Assembly: GCA_016714085.1 (NCBI GenBank)
Contig: JADJNW010000001.1
Coordinates: 248,001-312,000 of the forward strand
DNA: 64,000 nucleotides
DNA from: Saprospiraceae bacterium
GTDB lineage: Bacteria; Bacteroidota; Bacteroidia; Chitinophagales; Saprospiraceae
Direction of reading: 5' to 3'
The notes beneath the pieces were generated by a model. It made no database searches. It worked only from the letters and a program-made list of their open reading frames with translations, and was not told the origin of the DNA. A program made the position numbers and the translations under genes. This document shows, piece by piece, positions 45,931 to 55,476 of the stretch; position 1 is the first letter of the stretch; each line of letters opens with the position of its first letter.

Positions 45931-48900
45931 TTATCGAATAACTGCAATATCGCCTTTAAAAACTTCGGTAAATCCATCAATGAACTCAATTTCAGCATAA
46001 TACACATATACACCAAGCCCTACATCTCGTCCATTGAATCTACCATCCCAGCCATATTGCGGGTCATTGGGCAAGAATTCGCCGCGCTCGTATAGTAGAT
46101 TGCCCCAGCGATCAAACACGATGAATTTTTTAATCCGCACCACATCATTGCCTCCATAAATGTAGAATAAATCATTATTCCCATCGCCATCTGGGCTGAA
46201 AGCAGTAGGAACAAAGACGCCGCGCTCTTTATTAACAAAAATCGTAATACGATCAGTCGCCAGGCAGCCCGAAGTATCAGAAGCTGTAACTTCATAAATC
46301 GTCGTTTCTATCGGCTTTACAAAAGTGCGCAGCATATCAGGTGAAGACAGATAGATAGTTGGTGTCCATTCGACTTTATTTGGTGTAAAATTGCTAATGC
46401 CTTCAATTTCAATACTATCGCCCAAAGAAACAGTAATGTTATCGCCCAAATCTATCGTTGGATTAGAAATAGAAGTAATATTTGAACTCAACTCCACCTC
46501 GCAATCATTGGCATCCCGAATTGTAAAATTGTAATTACCTGCTGCCAGATTGCCCAATTCATAAGGGAAGGTGTTAATCGCTCGGAAAGACGTTCCATTC
46601 AAGGATACTTCATAAGGACCCACGCCACCAGTGATATTGTCAAGGATAATTGCGCCGGAACGGTCATTCGCGCAAAGCAAATCGCGGGTGCTATTTGTCA
46701 CCGTTATTTCTTGTGGTTCGGTCAATGAAATCGAGCCTTCAGCGGTGCAACCAGCTGCATCGGTAATCGTGACAGCATAAGTGCCTGCGCCAATGCCTAT
46801 CAATTGCTGCGTCGTAATGCCAGTATTCCAGGCATATTGGAAAGGAGCAATTCCATTCGCCGCGTTAGCGATCACCGCGCCGTCGCTTGCCCCAGCACAA
46901 CTCACGCCGAAGCCACCAAAATTAGAAACAGTCGTCGCATTAGCAGCTAGATTACTCACTTGAACGGTCGCACCGCCAATAATACTTGCCGGACAGGTCG
47001 CGCCATTTACCGCTATCAGTTCAATACCATAAGTGGAAGTTGAATTCGGAGAAACTTGCACCGTATGCCCATCGGTAATGTTCCTCAGCTCAATTGCAGG
47101 ATTGACACCATCTGTATAACGGATATCAAAACTTTGAGCGCCTATGAATCGGAAGGTCAGCGTTGTCGAATCGCCTGCACAAATCGTAGCATCGCCTTCG
47201 ATCGCTGCCGTAATTTCATCTGCAAAACGAAGATTAATTTGCACAACGCTATCACAACCATTTGATGCTCCGCCAGTTATGATTTCTATGCCAGCAGGAT
47301 TCGCAGCATTGTAAATATTTCCATTCACAATCAAAGATTCACCAAAACAAAGGCTCGTATCGATCGTGCGGGTAGATGGAAAAATATAAATCAGATTAAT
47401 ATTCACCGTAGAATCGCAGCCATTAGAACTAGCATTCATCAGCACTTCCGTACCACTTGGATTATTTTGATTATATGTAACTCCATTAATTACAAGGCTA
47501 TCGCCTTCACAAAGCGTTTGTTCCAAATCAAATACTGCTGGTGGGAAAAAGCTAAGATTGATATTCACGATCGAATCGCAACCATTTGAACTGGCGTTTG
47601 CCAAGACCTCTGTACCAGTGGGATTACTTTGATCATAAACACCGCCATTCACAATAATGCTTTCGCCATCGCAAAGCGTCTGAGTCAGCGTCGATTCTGC
47701 TGGGAAATAAAAATTCAGTGTAATATTTACAATCGAATCACAACCATTTACGCTCTCGCCGACTAAAATCTCTGTGCCGCTGGGGTTGCTTTGATCGTAA
47801 ACCGTTCCATTGATGGTGACGCTTTCATCTTCACATAGAATATCTGTGAAATCAAATATCGCAGGTTCAAAAAATTGCAAGTTAACTTCGATCAAACTAT
47901 CACAGCCGTTGGCGCTGCCGCCCGTAATTGTCTCAATTCCACTCGGATTTGCAGCATCATAAGCGACACCATTCACGATCAAAGATTCGCCTGGACAAAG
48001 GGTATCATTAATAATAGTGCGCGATGGAAAAATATAGGTCAAATTAATATTAATCGTTGAATCACAGCCTGTTGCACTTGCACCTATTAGAATCTCCGTT
48101 CCACTTGAATTATTTTGATTATACGTAATACCATTAATTACAACACTATCGCCTTCGCAAAGCGTTTCATTCAAATCAAAAATAGCTAGCGGAAAGAAAC
48201 TCAAATTCACATTCACAATCGAGTCGCAACCATTGGCCGCGGCGCCGCTCAGAATTTCCGTGCCATTTGGATTGCTTTGATCATACACAATTCCATTGAC
48301 AGTAATGCTCTCTCCATCGCACAAGGTTTGTGTTAAATCAAAGGTCGGTGTCGTCAAAAAAGTCAAATTGATATTTACAATTGAGTCACAACCTGTTATA
48401 CTTGCTCCGGACAAAGTTTCCGTTCCATTTGGATTATTTTGATTATATGTAACTCCATTAATTACAATACTATCACCTTCACAAAGCGTTTGTTCAAGAT
48501 CAAATACAGCTAGAGGAAAGAAACTCAAATTCACATTGATCGTAGAGTCGCAGCCATTGGCCGCAGCACCGCTCAGGATTTCTATGCCACTTGGATTGCT
48601 TTGATCATAAACAATTCCATTCACGGTAAGGCTTTCGCCGTCACAAAGCGTTTGCGTCAAATCCAACACAACCGGCGGGAAAAAACTCAAATTAATATTG
48701 ACTGTTGAGTCGCAACCATTCGCTGCTGCTCCTGCCAACATCTCCGAACCACTTGGATTATTTTGATTATATATAACTCCATTAACTACAATACTATCGC
48801 CTTCGCAAAGCGTTTGTTCCAAATCAAATACCGCCGGAGGATAAAAATCTAACCTAACCACAATGATGCTATCGCAACCATTGGCATTGCCATTGGAAAT

Positions 48901-51900
48901 AATTTCTGTGCCCCCAGGCCTTGTGCGGTGATAATTGACTCCATTCACTACAACTGTGTCATTTTCGCAAAGCGTCATGGCAATAGTGTCGCGGCTAATA
49001 GAATTAATGGTCAAAGTTTCCGTTTGCGAAAGCGTTGCCTGACAACTGGCATCTGCAATAGAAATCAATTGTACTGTAGCTGTACCATTCGTCAATCCTA
49101 AAAGAGAAGGACAAAATCGAATGGTGTCGCTCGTATTATTGGTAGAAATATTCTGCGTTTGTGCGCCATTGCCTATATTAAATTGATAATTAATTGTAAA
49201 AGTAGGCGTTCCGCTAAAGTTGACATTAAAAGCAAAACAATCGTCTTCACAAACCGCTCCTCCTGGCGAAAGCGTCGCCGTAGGTAACTGCGAAAGCGCT
49301 GTGATTTCAATATTGCTGCTCACGATACAATTATTCGCATCCACCACATTTAAAATATAATTGCCAGGCGCAAGCCCCACTGGGTCTTCAATGCCATCGA
49401 GCGAATCGATATTCCAATCAAAAGTGAAAGGAATCATGCCCCCTGTAATCGTACTTTGTATTGCGCCATCGGCAGTATTCGGGCAGCTTGCGCTTGTACC
49501 TACCATGCTCAAGGAAATATCACAACCCTCGACATTAATAGCAAAATTGCAGGTTGTAGTACAATTATTCCGAGCAGTAATTCTTACTTCATAACTGCCC
49601 GCAGCAAGATTATTCAACACCAAAGTATCAGCAATAGCAAGGGTTTGGGTGCCATTCACAGGCCCTGTCCAGGAGATATTATAAGCAGCCGTGCCGCCCG
49701 TAACAATAATTTGTGCTTGTCCATCAGACAAACCAGTCGCCGAAACCGCCATGAGTTGGGAGCAAGTCATATCAAGCGCTTCGGGCTGAGTGATGACGGC
49801 TCGTGCAGTATTAGAGCAATTGCGTATATCCGTAACAGTTACATTATATGTGCCTGCCGGAAGTCCCGTTATATTTTGCTGACCATCAAGGGTATCCACA
49901 TCCCAATTGAAAGTAAAAGGAGTATTGCCCAATACTACCAATTCGATAGCGCCATTGCTCAGTCCATTGCAAGTGGCACCACGAACGTTTACCGTCACTA
50001 CTGGTGGCGTGTTCAAAGTAATCGCAAAAGAACGCTGGGCGGTACAAGCGCCATTATCATCAAAAGCGTAAAGCGTTGTATTCGTGCGAATTGTATCGCC
50101 AGGATTAAAGCGCGTACCTGCGCCATTGGCTTGAGAAAAATAAGCCTGATTTCCACTTAGATTCGTTCCGCGGATTGCAGGAAGTACAAAAAAACCACAA
50201 CCAACTTGTGCCGGAATGGTGTCAAGCATTGGAACTGCGTTGATCGTCACTACAAACATTTCTTCATCGTTGCAAGTGTCATTATCATCAAATAGATAAA
50301 GCGTTGTAGTTACAGTGATATTTTCACCGGGGTTCAGGCGCGTGCCGCCGCCATTAGGAGCAGTATAATAAGCTTGATTGCCACTCAAATTAATACCTGT
50401 AATATTGGGTAAAGTGTAGAATTGACAGGCGATTTGGCTACCAATATTATCTAAAATAGGTGGAGATATGATATTGATATTAATAATTTCTTCATCACTA
50501 CAGACGACTGCGCCATCATAGGCAAATAAAGAAACCGTAGTAAAAATAGTATCTCCTGTTACATAACGCGTACCAGAGCCATTGGCTTGTGTGTAAAATG
50601 CTTGACCACCGCTCAGATTTGTACCCGTTATCGTTGGCAAAATGTAATAAGAGCAAGTAGTTGGATCATTTAATGATGTAATATCCGGTGTATTTGCAAT
50701 GGAAATAGTAAAAGATTCTTCATCGCTGCAGCTTCCATCTGTATCATAAATATATAATGTTTGAGAAGTCGTAATCATATCGCCCGGATTCAGACGCGTG
50801 CCGCCGCCATTAGGCGCAGTGTAATAAGCTTGATTACCACTCAGATTTGCACCTGAAATCGTAGGCAAGGTAAAGTCCGTACAGACTGTCGTATCCGCAA
50901 TATCATTGATTTGTGGACCAGAAGTGATGGTAATAATTACGGATTCTTCATCATTACAGCCAGCATTACTATCATAAATATATAATGTTTGTGTAATAGT
51001 AATCGCTTGTCCAGGAAAATAACGCGTACCGCCGCCATTGGGGGCAGTATAATAAGCTTGATTACCTGTAAGATTTGTACCTGTAATGGCAGGAAGTATA
51101 AAAGACGCGCAAGCCGATTGATCGGGCATATCATTCACCTGCACTGCCGGCACAATTGTAACGGTGAACATAGACTGGTCGTAGCATTCTTCACTGCCTG
51201 CATAAGCATACAGCGTGCGGCTGGTCGTAATAACAGTCCCTTCTTCAAATCGAGTTCCATTAGCATCAGGTTCAGTATAATAAGCATGATTAGAAGTGCG
51301 ATTCGTCCCCGGCACAGGGGGCAAAGTGTAAGAATTACAAGCTGTTACATTATTGATATTGAACACATTAGGCGTAGGTGTTATTTGTACCTGAAATGTT
51401 TCTTGATCGGAACAACCTGTAGTACCCGCAAAAATGAAAATCGTTCTAGTGCTTGTAATATTATCGCCAGGATTATAACGCGTGCCCCCGCGATTGGATC
51501 CAGAATAATACCCTTCATCCCCGGAAAGATCAACACCACTAATTTCAGGCAAAGTCACAAAGCCACAACCTTCCAGCGTACCGGGGTTGTCTAATTCCGG
51601 TCGAATGTTGACATCAACATCATGATCATCCTCAGCGCTACAGCCCGCAGCATTCGTCACCGTTACCGAATAAGTATCGCTGGAATTGACAGAAATCGTT
51701 CGAGAGGTTTGTCCTGTTGACCATTCATAACTTGCAAATCCTCCCCCAGCATCCAATGTAATATTGCCGCCACTCGAGCAAACCGAGGTCGGCCCGGTGA
51801 TATTGACATTAGGCGGTGTAGATGTGCCCACTATTTTAGGATTAGAAGTTACCTCACAACCATCCGCATTAATAACTGTAACTGTATAAGTGCCGGGTTG

Positions 51901-52626
51901 ATCCACTTGAATAGAAGGGCCGCTATCGCCATTACTCCAATCATAAGAAACAAAGCCCCCCGAACCGCCCGTAGCCGTAAGCGTAATAGGCGCTCCGCCA
52001 GGACAAACCGTATTTGGGCCTGTGATATTAGGTGGTGTAATAGAAGAACCCGTTACTATAATATTATCAATTGTATAAAATTCATCATTTGCTTTGTTGC
52101 CCAAAGTAATGCGAATCCGAAGCGAATTTCCATCCAATCCATCCGCACTGAAACCACCTAATCCCTCTCCTCCATTCACATAGCCCATTTGAGTGGTTAC
52201 TCCATCAAGAATATATTCAACTACTACTTGATCGTGGCTGTTATTGCAAGCAAAATTTGGACCTCCGGGAGATTCCCCTTCAAAATCACCACCACCATCA
52301 ATTTCTAATGAAATACTTACACAACTATATGCAGAGATATTAATAGTCTGTGATGTCCAGGTGTTCCTTCCACTACCACCCGGCGCACAACAGGGTGCAC
52401 CTTCTACATCCTGAACGCGGAATTGTCCCCCATACACACCAAATTGATTGTCGCCGTTATTAAGCCCCCCATCGTCACAATCCACGCCTGCGGCCGTCCA
52501 CTTACCGGCTCCATTGGTAGTACCATCGGCATAGCTTTCAAAATCTTCTTCATAAATGGTCGTTTGAGCGCTTGCGCAAAAAATTAAAAACAAAAAAAGT
52601 GAAGTGAGAAGTGAAGTTTTTTTCAT
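45931..52626 (-). CDS. giant repeat adhesin with type IX secretion (type B / CHU_C) C-terminal domain
   Basis: 2231 residues, uninterrupted. Order: signal MKKTSLLTSLFLFLIFCASA; a beta-sandwich lectin-like domain to about residue 190; two PKD/Ig-like domains (VCPGGAPITLTATGGSGGFV); seven repeats of about 65 residues (LPTISGANLSGNQAYYTAPN); SprB-like repeats (GLPAGTYNVTVTDIRNC); eleven repeats of about 54 residues (TLCEGDSIVVNGVIYNQNNP, each with GCDS); further SprB-like units; and the C-terminal sorting domain FVPTAFSPDGDGNNDLFYIY, FDRWGNLLYERGEF, WDGRFNGRDVGLGVYVYYAE. It is likely exported by T9SS and surface-bound for adhesion or gliding. Confidence 0.95.
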   Translation of the reverse strand: MKKTSLLTSLFLFLIFCASAQTTIYEEDFESYADGTTNGAGKWTAAGVDCDDGGLNNGDNQFGVYGGQFRVQDVEGAPCCAPGGSGRNTWTSQTINISAYSCVSISLEIDGGGDFEGESPGGPNFACNNSHDQVVVEYILDGVTTQMGYVNGGEGLGGFSADGLDGNSLRIRITLGNKANDEFYTIDNIIVTGSSITPPNITGPNTVCPGGAPITLTATGGSGGFVSYDWSNGDSGPSIQVDQPGTYTVTVINADGCEVTSNPKIVGTSTPPNVNITGPTSVCSSGGNITLDAGGGFASYEWSTGQTSRTISVNSSDTYSVTVTNAAGCSAEDDHDVDVNIRPELDNPGTLEGCGFVTLPEISGVDLSGDEGYYSGSNRGGTRYNPGDNITSTRTIFIFAGTTGCSDQETFQVQITPTPNVFNINNVTACNSYTLPPVPGTNRTSNHAYYTEPDANGTRFEEGTVITTSRTLYAYAGSEECYDQSMFTVTIVPAVQVNDMPDQSACASFILPAITGTNLTGNQAYYTAPNGGGTRYFPGQAITITQTLYIYDSNAGCNDEESVIITITSGPQINDIADTTVCTDFTLPTISGANLSGNQAYYTAPNGGGTRLNPGDMITTSQTLYIYDTDGSCSDEESFTISIANTPDITSLNDPTTCSYYILPTITGTNLSGGQAFYTQANGSGTRYVTGDTIFTTVSLFAYDGAVVCSDEEIININIISPPILDNIGSQIACQFYTLPNITGINLSGNQAYYTAPNGGGTRLNPGENITVTTTLYLFDDNDTCNDEEMFVVTINAVPMLDTIPAQVGCGFFVLPAIRGTNLSGNQAYFSQANGAGTRFNPGDTIRTNTTLYAFDDNGACTAQRSFAITLNTPPVVTVNVRGATCNGLSNGAIELVVLGNTPFTFNWDVDTLDGQQNITGLPAGTYNVTVTDIRNCSNTARAVITQPEALDMTCSQLMAVSATGLSDGQAQIIVTGGTAAYNISWTGPVNGTQTLAIADTLVLNNLAAGSYEVRITARNNCTTTCNFAINVEGCDISLSMVGTSASCPNTADGAIQSTITGGMIPFTFDWNIDSLDGIEDPVGLAPGNYILNVVDANNCIVSSNIEITALSQLPTATLSPGGAVCEDDCFAFNVNFSGTPTFTINYQFNIGNGAQTQNISTNNTSDTIRFCPSLLGLTNGTATVQLISIADASCQATLSQTETLTINSISRDTIAMTLCENDTVVVNGVNYHRTRPGGTEIISNGNANGCDSIIVVRLDFYPPAVFDLEQTLCEGDSIVVNGVIYNQNNPSGSEMLAGAAANGCDSTVNINLSFFPPVVLDLTQTLCDGESLTVNGIVYDQSNPSGIEILSGAAANGCDSTINVNLSFFPLAVFDLEQTLCEGDSIVINGVTYNQNNPNGTETLSGASITGCDSIVNINLTFLTTPTFDLTQTLCDGESITVNGIVYDQSNPNGTEILSGAAANGCDSIVNVNLSFFPLAIFDLNETLCEGDSVVINGITYNQNNSSGTEILIGASATGCDSTININLTYIFPSRTIINDTLCPGESLIVNGVAYDAANPSGIETITGGSANGCDSLIEVNLQFFEPAIFDFTDILCEDESVTINGTVYDQSNPSGTEILVGESVNGCDSIVNITLNFYFPAESTLTQTLCDGESIIVNGGVYDQSNPTGTEVLANASSNGCDSIVNINLSFFPPAVFDLEQTLCEGDSLVINGVTYNQNNPSGTEVLMNASSNGCDSTVNINLIYIFPSTRTIDTSLCFGESLIVNGNIYNAANPAGIEIITGGASNGCDSVVQINLRFADEITAAIEGDATICAGDSTTLTFRFIGAQSFDIRYTDGVNPAIELRNITDGHTVQVSPNSTSTYGIELIAVNGATCPASIIGGATVQVSNLAANATTVSNFGGFGVSCAGASDGAVIANAANGIAPFQYAWNTGITTQQLIGIGAGTYAVTITDAAGCTAEGSISLTEPQEITVTNSTRDLLCANDRSGAIILDNITGGVGPYEVSLNGTSFRAINTFPYELGNLAAGNYNFTIRDANDCEVELSSNITSISNPTIDLGDNITVSLGDSIEIEGISNFTPNKVEWTPTIYLSSPDMLRTFVKPIETTIYEVTASDTSGCLATDRITIFVNKERGVFVPTAFSPDGDGNNDLFYIYGGNDVVRIKKFIVFDRWGNLLYERGEFLPNDPQYGWDGRFNGRDVGLGVYVYYAEIEFIDGFTEVFKGDIAVIR

Positions 52627-52930
52627 CTCATAATCTGTTTAATAAAATATATGACGCAGGGCAATGTCAGAAGTAGCGTCAAAAATAGGAGTTTGTGGAA
52701 TTTTCTTTGACTTATCTGTGTTAACCAGAGGTTAATTAACCTCAAAGGGTCGGGAGATACGCAGTTTTTATATATTCATTTGCTTTAACGTTAGAACTAT
52801 TTGAAATCTGTTGCGATAATCCGAAAAAAAATAGTCTTTTTTTATTTCAAAATAACTACCTTCGGTTGCGGAAAAGACTTATCTTTGCACCCGCCTTTTA
52901 CCGGCGGTATATACAAAACGTTCTTTATCA
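52627..52930. promoter_or_regulatory. divergent promoter region with a 16-bp palindrome
   Basis: Separates the giant adhesin (minus) from DUF177-rpmF (plus). GAGGTTAATTAACCTC at 52728-52743 is a perfect palindrome that could be an operator. TATCTTTG at 52880-52887 fits the Bacteroidota -7 element for the plus-strand operon, about 44 bases before its start. Confidence 0.5.
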
Positions 52931-53479
52931 ATGGACTCGTTGGTACAGTACTCCATCCCGGTAAAGGGATTGCGCTCAGGTACGCATCAGTTTGATTTTC
53001 AGGTAGATGTTGACTTTTTTCGATGTTTCGAAAGCTCGCCTGTGGCCGATGGCAAAATCGATCTGACGCTGCTCTTTGACAAACGCCCGGATATGTACGT
53101 CCTTCAATTTGATTTTGAAGGCACCGTGAAAACCGAATGCGATCGATGCTTGGCGCAAATTGATTTGCCCATAGCAGATAGCCAGCGGTTGGTGGTGAAA
53201 TTGAGTGAACAAACAGAAGCAGAAGACGCCGATGTTATTTACATTCACCCCGAGGAGCAACAATTAAATGTTGCCACGTACATTTACGAATACATCATCC
53301 TGTCGATGCCTTTTATGAAAGTGTACGATTGTGATAATGATAAAAATCGGGTTTGTAATGAAGAAATGCTGTATTATTTGCAAAATGTACAAGAGGAAGA
53401 GGCAGCAGCAGAAGAGCCGGAAAATGAGCAAAATCCTTTGTGGGAAGAATTGAAAAAACTAAATATTAAAGATAACTAA
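52931..53479 (+). CDS. DUF177 (YceD-family) protein
   Basis: 182 residues. MDSLVQYSIPVKGLRSGTHQ opens the domain. DFEGTVKTECDRCLAQIDLP carries the CxRC motif typical of the family, and IYEYIILSMPFMKVYDCDN continues it. The acidic C-terminus (NVQEEEAAAEEPENEQNPLW) is usual. YceD-type proteins sit before rpmF almost everywhere and are linked to 23S rRNA or ribosome assembly (family knowledge). rpmF follows after 78 bases. Confidence 0.93.
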   Translation: MDSLVQYSIPVKGLRSGTHQFDFQVDVDFFRCFESSPVADGKIDLTLLFDKRPDMYVLQFDFEGTVKTECDRCLAQIDLPIADSQRLVVKLSEQTEAEDADVIYIHPEEQQLNVATYIYEYIILSMPFMKVYDCDNDKNRVCNEEMLYYLQNVQEEEAAAEEPENEQNPLWEELKKLNIKDN

Positions 53480-53557
53480 AATGTGAAATGTAATATTTGA
53501 AATAAGAATTTTTCTTTTCTTTCAAATTTTACATTTCCTTTTTCAAATGTTGTAAAA

Positions 53558-53755
53558 ATGGCACATCCTAAGAGTAGAATATCGAAGCAGCGCAAACGCA
53601 AGCGCAGAACGCATTATAAAGCGACTACTCCGCAAATCGGTACCTGTACCACTACAGGTGAGCGTCACCTCTACCATCGCGCGTATTATGATAGCGAAGG
53701 CAATATGTACTATCGCGGCAAGGTATTGGTAAAAGCAGCGGACGAAGAAGCTTAA
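53558..53755 (+). CDS. rpmF: 50S ribosomal protein L32
   Basis: 65 residues. MAHPKSRISKQRKRKRRTHY then KATTPQIGTCTTTGERHLYH is the L32 start. The zinc CxxC pairs of many bacteria are reduced to one Cys, the C-minus form common in Bacteroidota. Second gene of the DUF177-rpmF operon. Confidence 0.96.
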   Translation: MAHPKSRISKQRKRKRRTHYKATTPQIGTCTTTGERHLYHRAYYDSEGNMYYRGKVLVKAADEEA

Positions 53756-53834
53756 AACAAGAATGATACGAATTAGCGATACATGAAGCTCCCATCCTTT
53801 TCATTGAGATGCGGGGCTTTTTGTGCTTTAGAAT

Positions 53835-53926
53835 GTTCTTTGGTGTTTGGATGTTAAAGTGTTATAGTTCGATAAGTCTGAACTAAAACACCATAATACT
53901 AAAACACGATCGTACTAAAACACCTT
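53835..53926. repeat. palindromic spacer repeat, ACACCA family, copy 3
   Basis: Left words TTCTTTGGTGTTTGGATG and AAAGTGTTATAGTTC; right words GAACTAAAACACCATAATAC and TACTAAAACACC. The imperfect hairpin ends just before the ridA-like ATG at 53933. Confidence 0.8.
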
Positions 53927-53932
53927 CAAGAA

Positions 53933-54316
53933 ATGAAAAAAATAATCAAAACACCGAAAGCTCCGCTGCCAATTGGTGCTTATAATCAGGCAATTATACA
54001 TAATAGTACGATGTATATTTCGGGACAGATTGCCATTAATCCTGCGAATGGGGAATTGGTGACCAGTGATATCGAAACCGAAACCCGCCAGGTGATGGAA
54101 AATTTGAAGGCTATCCTTGAGGAAGCGGGCCTTAGTTTTAAAGATGTCGTAAAATGCTCGGTTTTTGTAAAAGATATGCACAATTTCGGCTTGATCAATG
54201 GGATTTATGGCCAGTATTTTGAGGAAGCGACTTCGCCTGCACGCGAATTGATAGAGGTGGCCAACCTTCCGAGGTTTGTAAATGTAGAAATTTCAGCAAT
54301 TGCTGCTTTTGATTAA
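53933..54316 (+). CDS. RidA-family (YjgF) enamine/imine deaminase
   Basis: 127 residues: MKKIIKTPKAPLPIGAYNQA, GQIAINPANGELV, the trimer-forming LEEAGLSFKDVVKCSVFVKD, then SPARELIEVANLP with the substrate-binding Arg, and VEISAIAAFD at the end. It hydrolyses reactive 2-aminoacrylate from amino-acid metabolism in the cytoplasm. It stands in a chain of plus-strand genes separated by palindromic spacers. Confidence 0.95.
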   Translation: MKKIIKTPKAPLPIGAYNQAIIHNSTMYISGQIAINPANGELVTSDIETETRQVMENLKAILEEAGLSFKDVVKCSVFVKDMHNFGLINGIYGQYFEEATSPARELIEVANLPRFVNVEISAIAAFD

Positions 54317-54318
54317 CA

Positions 54319-54381
54319 GGGTGATAAGGTGATGGGTGATAAGTTTAATAAATCACCCCGTTACCTCATCGCCCCATCACC
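54319..54381. repeat. inverted-repeat spacer before trpS
   Basis: GGGTGATAAGGTGATGGGTG and CACCCCGTTACCTCATCGCC then CCATCACC form a long imperfect stem from two bases after the upstream stop to ten bases before the trpS ATG. It is built from GGTGAT words and their complement. Confidence 0.85.
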
Positions 54382-54390
54382 TGATGAAAT

Positions 54391-55401
54391 ATGGAACAAA
54401 AAAAACGAGTACTTTCTTGCATCCAGCCCACCGGCGATATGCACTTTGGCAATTATTTCGGCGCGGTGAAAAATTGGGTGGATTTGCAGGCAGAATACGA
54501 ATGTTTTTACGGCGTGGTGAATTATCATGCCATGACGATGCCTTATGATTCGAAGAAGCTCGTACATAATACCTGGGAATTAATTTTCAATTTGATGGCG
54601 ACCGGCCTCAAGACCGAAACCCTTTTTATTCAATCGCTGGTGCCGGAACACGCCGAATTATGCTGGATTTTTAATTGCTTTACATCGTATGGGCAACTGA
54701 GTCGAATGACCCAGTTCAAAGACAAAAGCAAACAAAGCGAAGAAAGCTCAGAAGGCTTTATTTCTGCGGGTTTACTCAATTATCCGGTTTTGCAAGCAGC
54801 GGATATTCTTATTTATCGCGCCGATTTCGTGCCTGTGGGCGACGATCAGGATCAGCATTTGGAATTAGCCAGAAATATCGCACAACGCTTTAATAATCAG
54901 GCAGGTAAAGAATATTTAATTTTACCAAAAGCATTACACACCGAAGTGCCGCGCGTGATGTCCACCGCCGAGCCAACGCGTAAAATGAGTAAAAGTGCGG
55001 GCGAAAAACATTATATCAATATTTTTGCTGAACCCGATCGCATTCGCAAGCAAATTCGCTCTGCAGTAACCGACGCAGGCGATACCCCTGCTGGTGAAAT
55101 GAGTCCGGGTGTAAAGAATTTGTTTTCATTATTAAAAGCTTGCGAGAAACATGATATTTATGATGCTTTAATGAATAATTATAATGCTGGCAATTTAAAA
55201 TATGTCGATTTAAAAGAAGCCGTAGCCGAAGCCTTGGTAGAAATCAGCAATCCTTTCCGCCAGCGCAAAGCCGAGATTAATGCTAATAAAAAAGAAGTAA
55301 AAGAGCAAGTAAAAGCTTCATCCGTCGAGATTCGCAAGCGTGCACAAGAGACGATTCGGGAAGTACAAGAACTTTCAGGATTATTGAATGTAAAATTTTA
55401 A
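54391..55401 (+). CDS. trpS: tryptophan--tRNA ligase
   Basis: 336 residues, class I synthetase. SCIQPTGDMHFGNYFGAVKN contains the HIGH-like motif (HFGN), YRADFVPVGDDQDQHLELAR the tryptophan pocket region, and RKMSKSAGEKHYINIF the KMSKS signature. Full length with a normal C-terminal helical domain. Essential for charging tRNA-Trp. Intact here, unlike tsf and pyrH. Confidence 0.97.
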   Translation: MEQKKRVLSCIQPTGDMHFGNYFGAVKNWVDLQAEYECFYGVVNYHAMTMPYDSKKLVHNTWELIFNLMATGLKTETLFIQSLVPEHAELCWIFNCFTSYGQLSRMTQFKDKSKQSEESSEGFISAGLLNYPVLQAADILIYRADFVPVGDDQDQHLELARNIAQRFNNQAGKEYLILPKALHTEVPRVMSTAEPTRKMSKSAGEKHYINIFAEPDRIRKQIRSAVTDAGDTPAGEMSPGVKNLFSLLKACEKHDIYDALMNNYNAGNLKYVDLKEAVAEALVEISNPFRQRKAEINANKKEVKEQVKASSVEIRKRAQETIREVQELSGLLNVKF

Positions 55402-55476
55402 TTTACTCATTTGCTTATCTGTTGATATAATAATTAGCATATTATAAAATCAGCACATTATCAAATCAAAATAATT

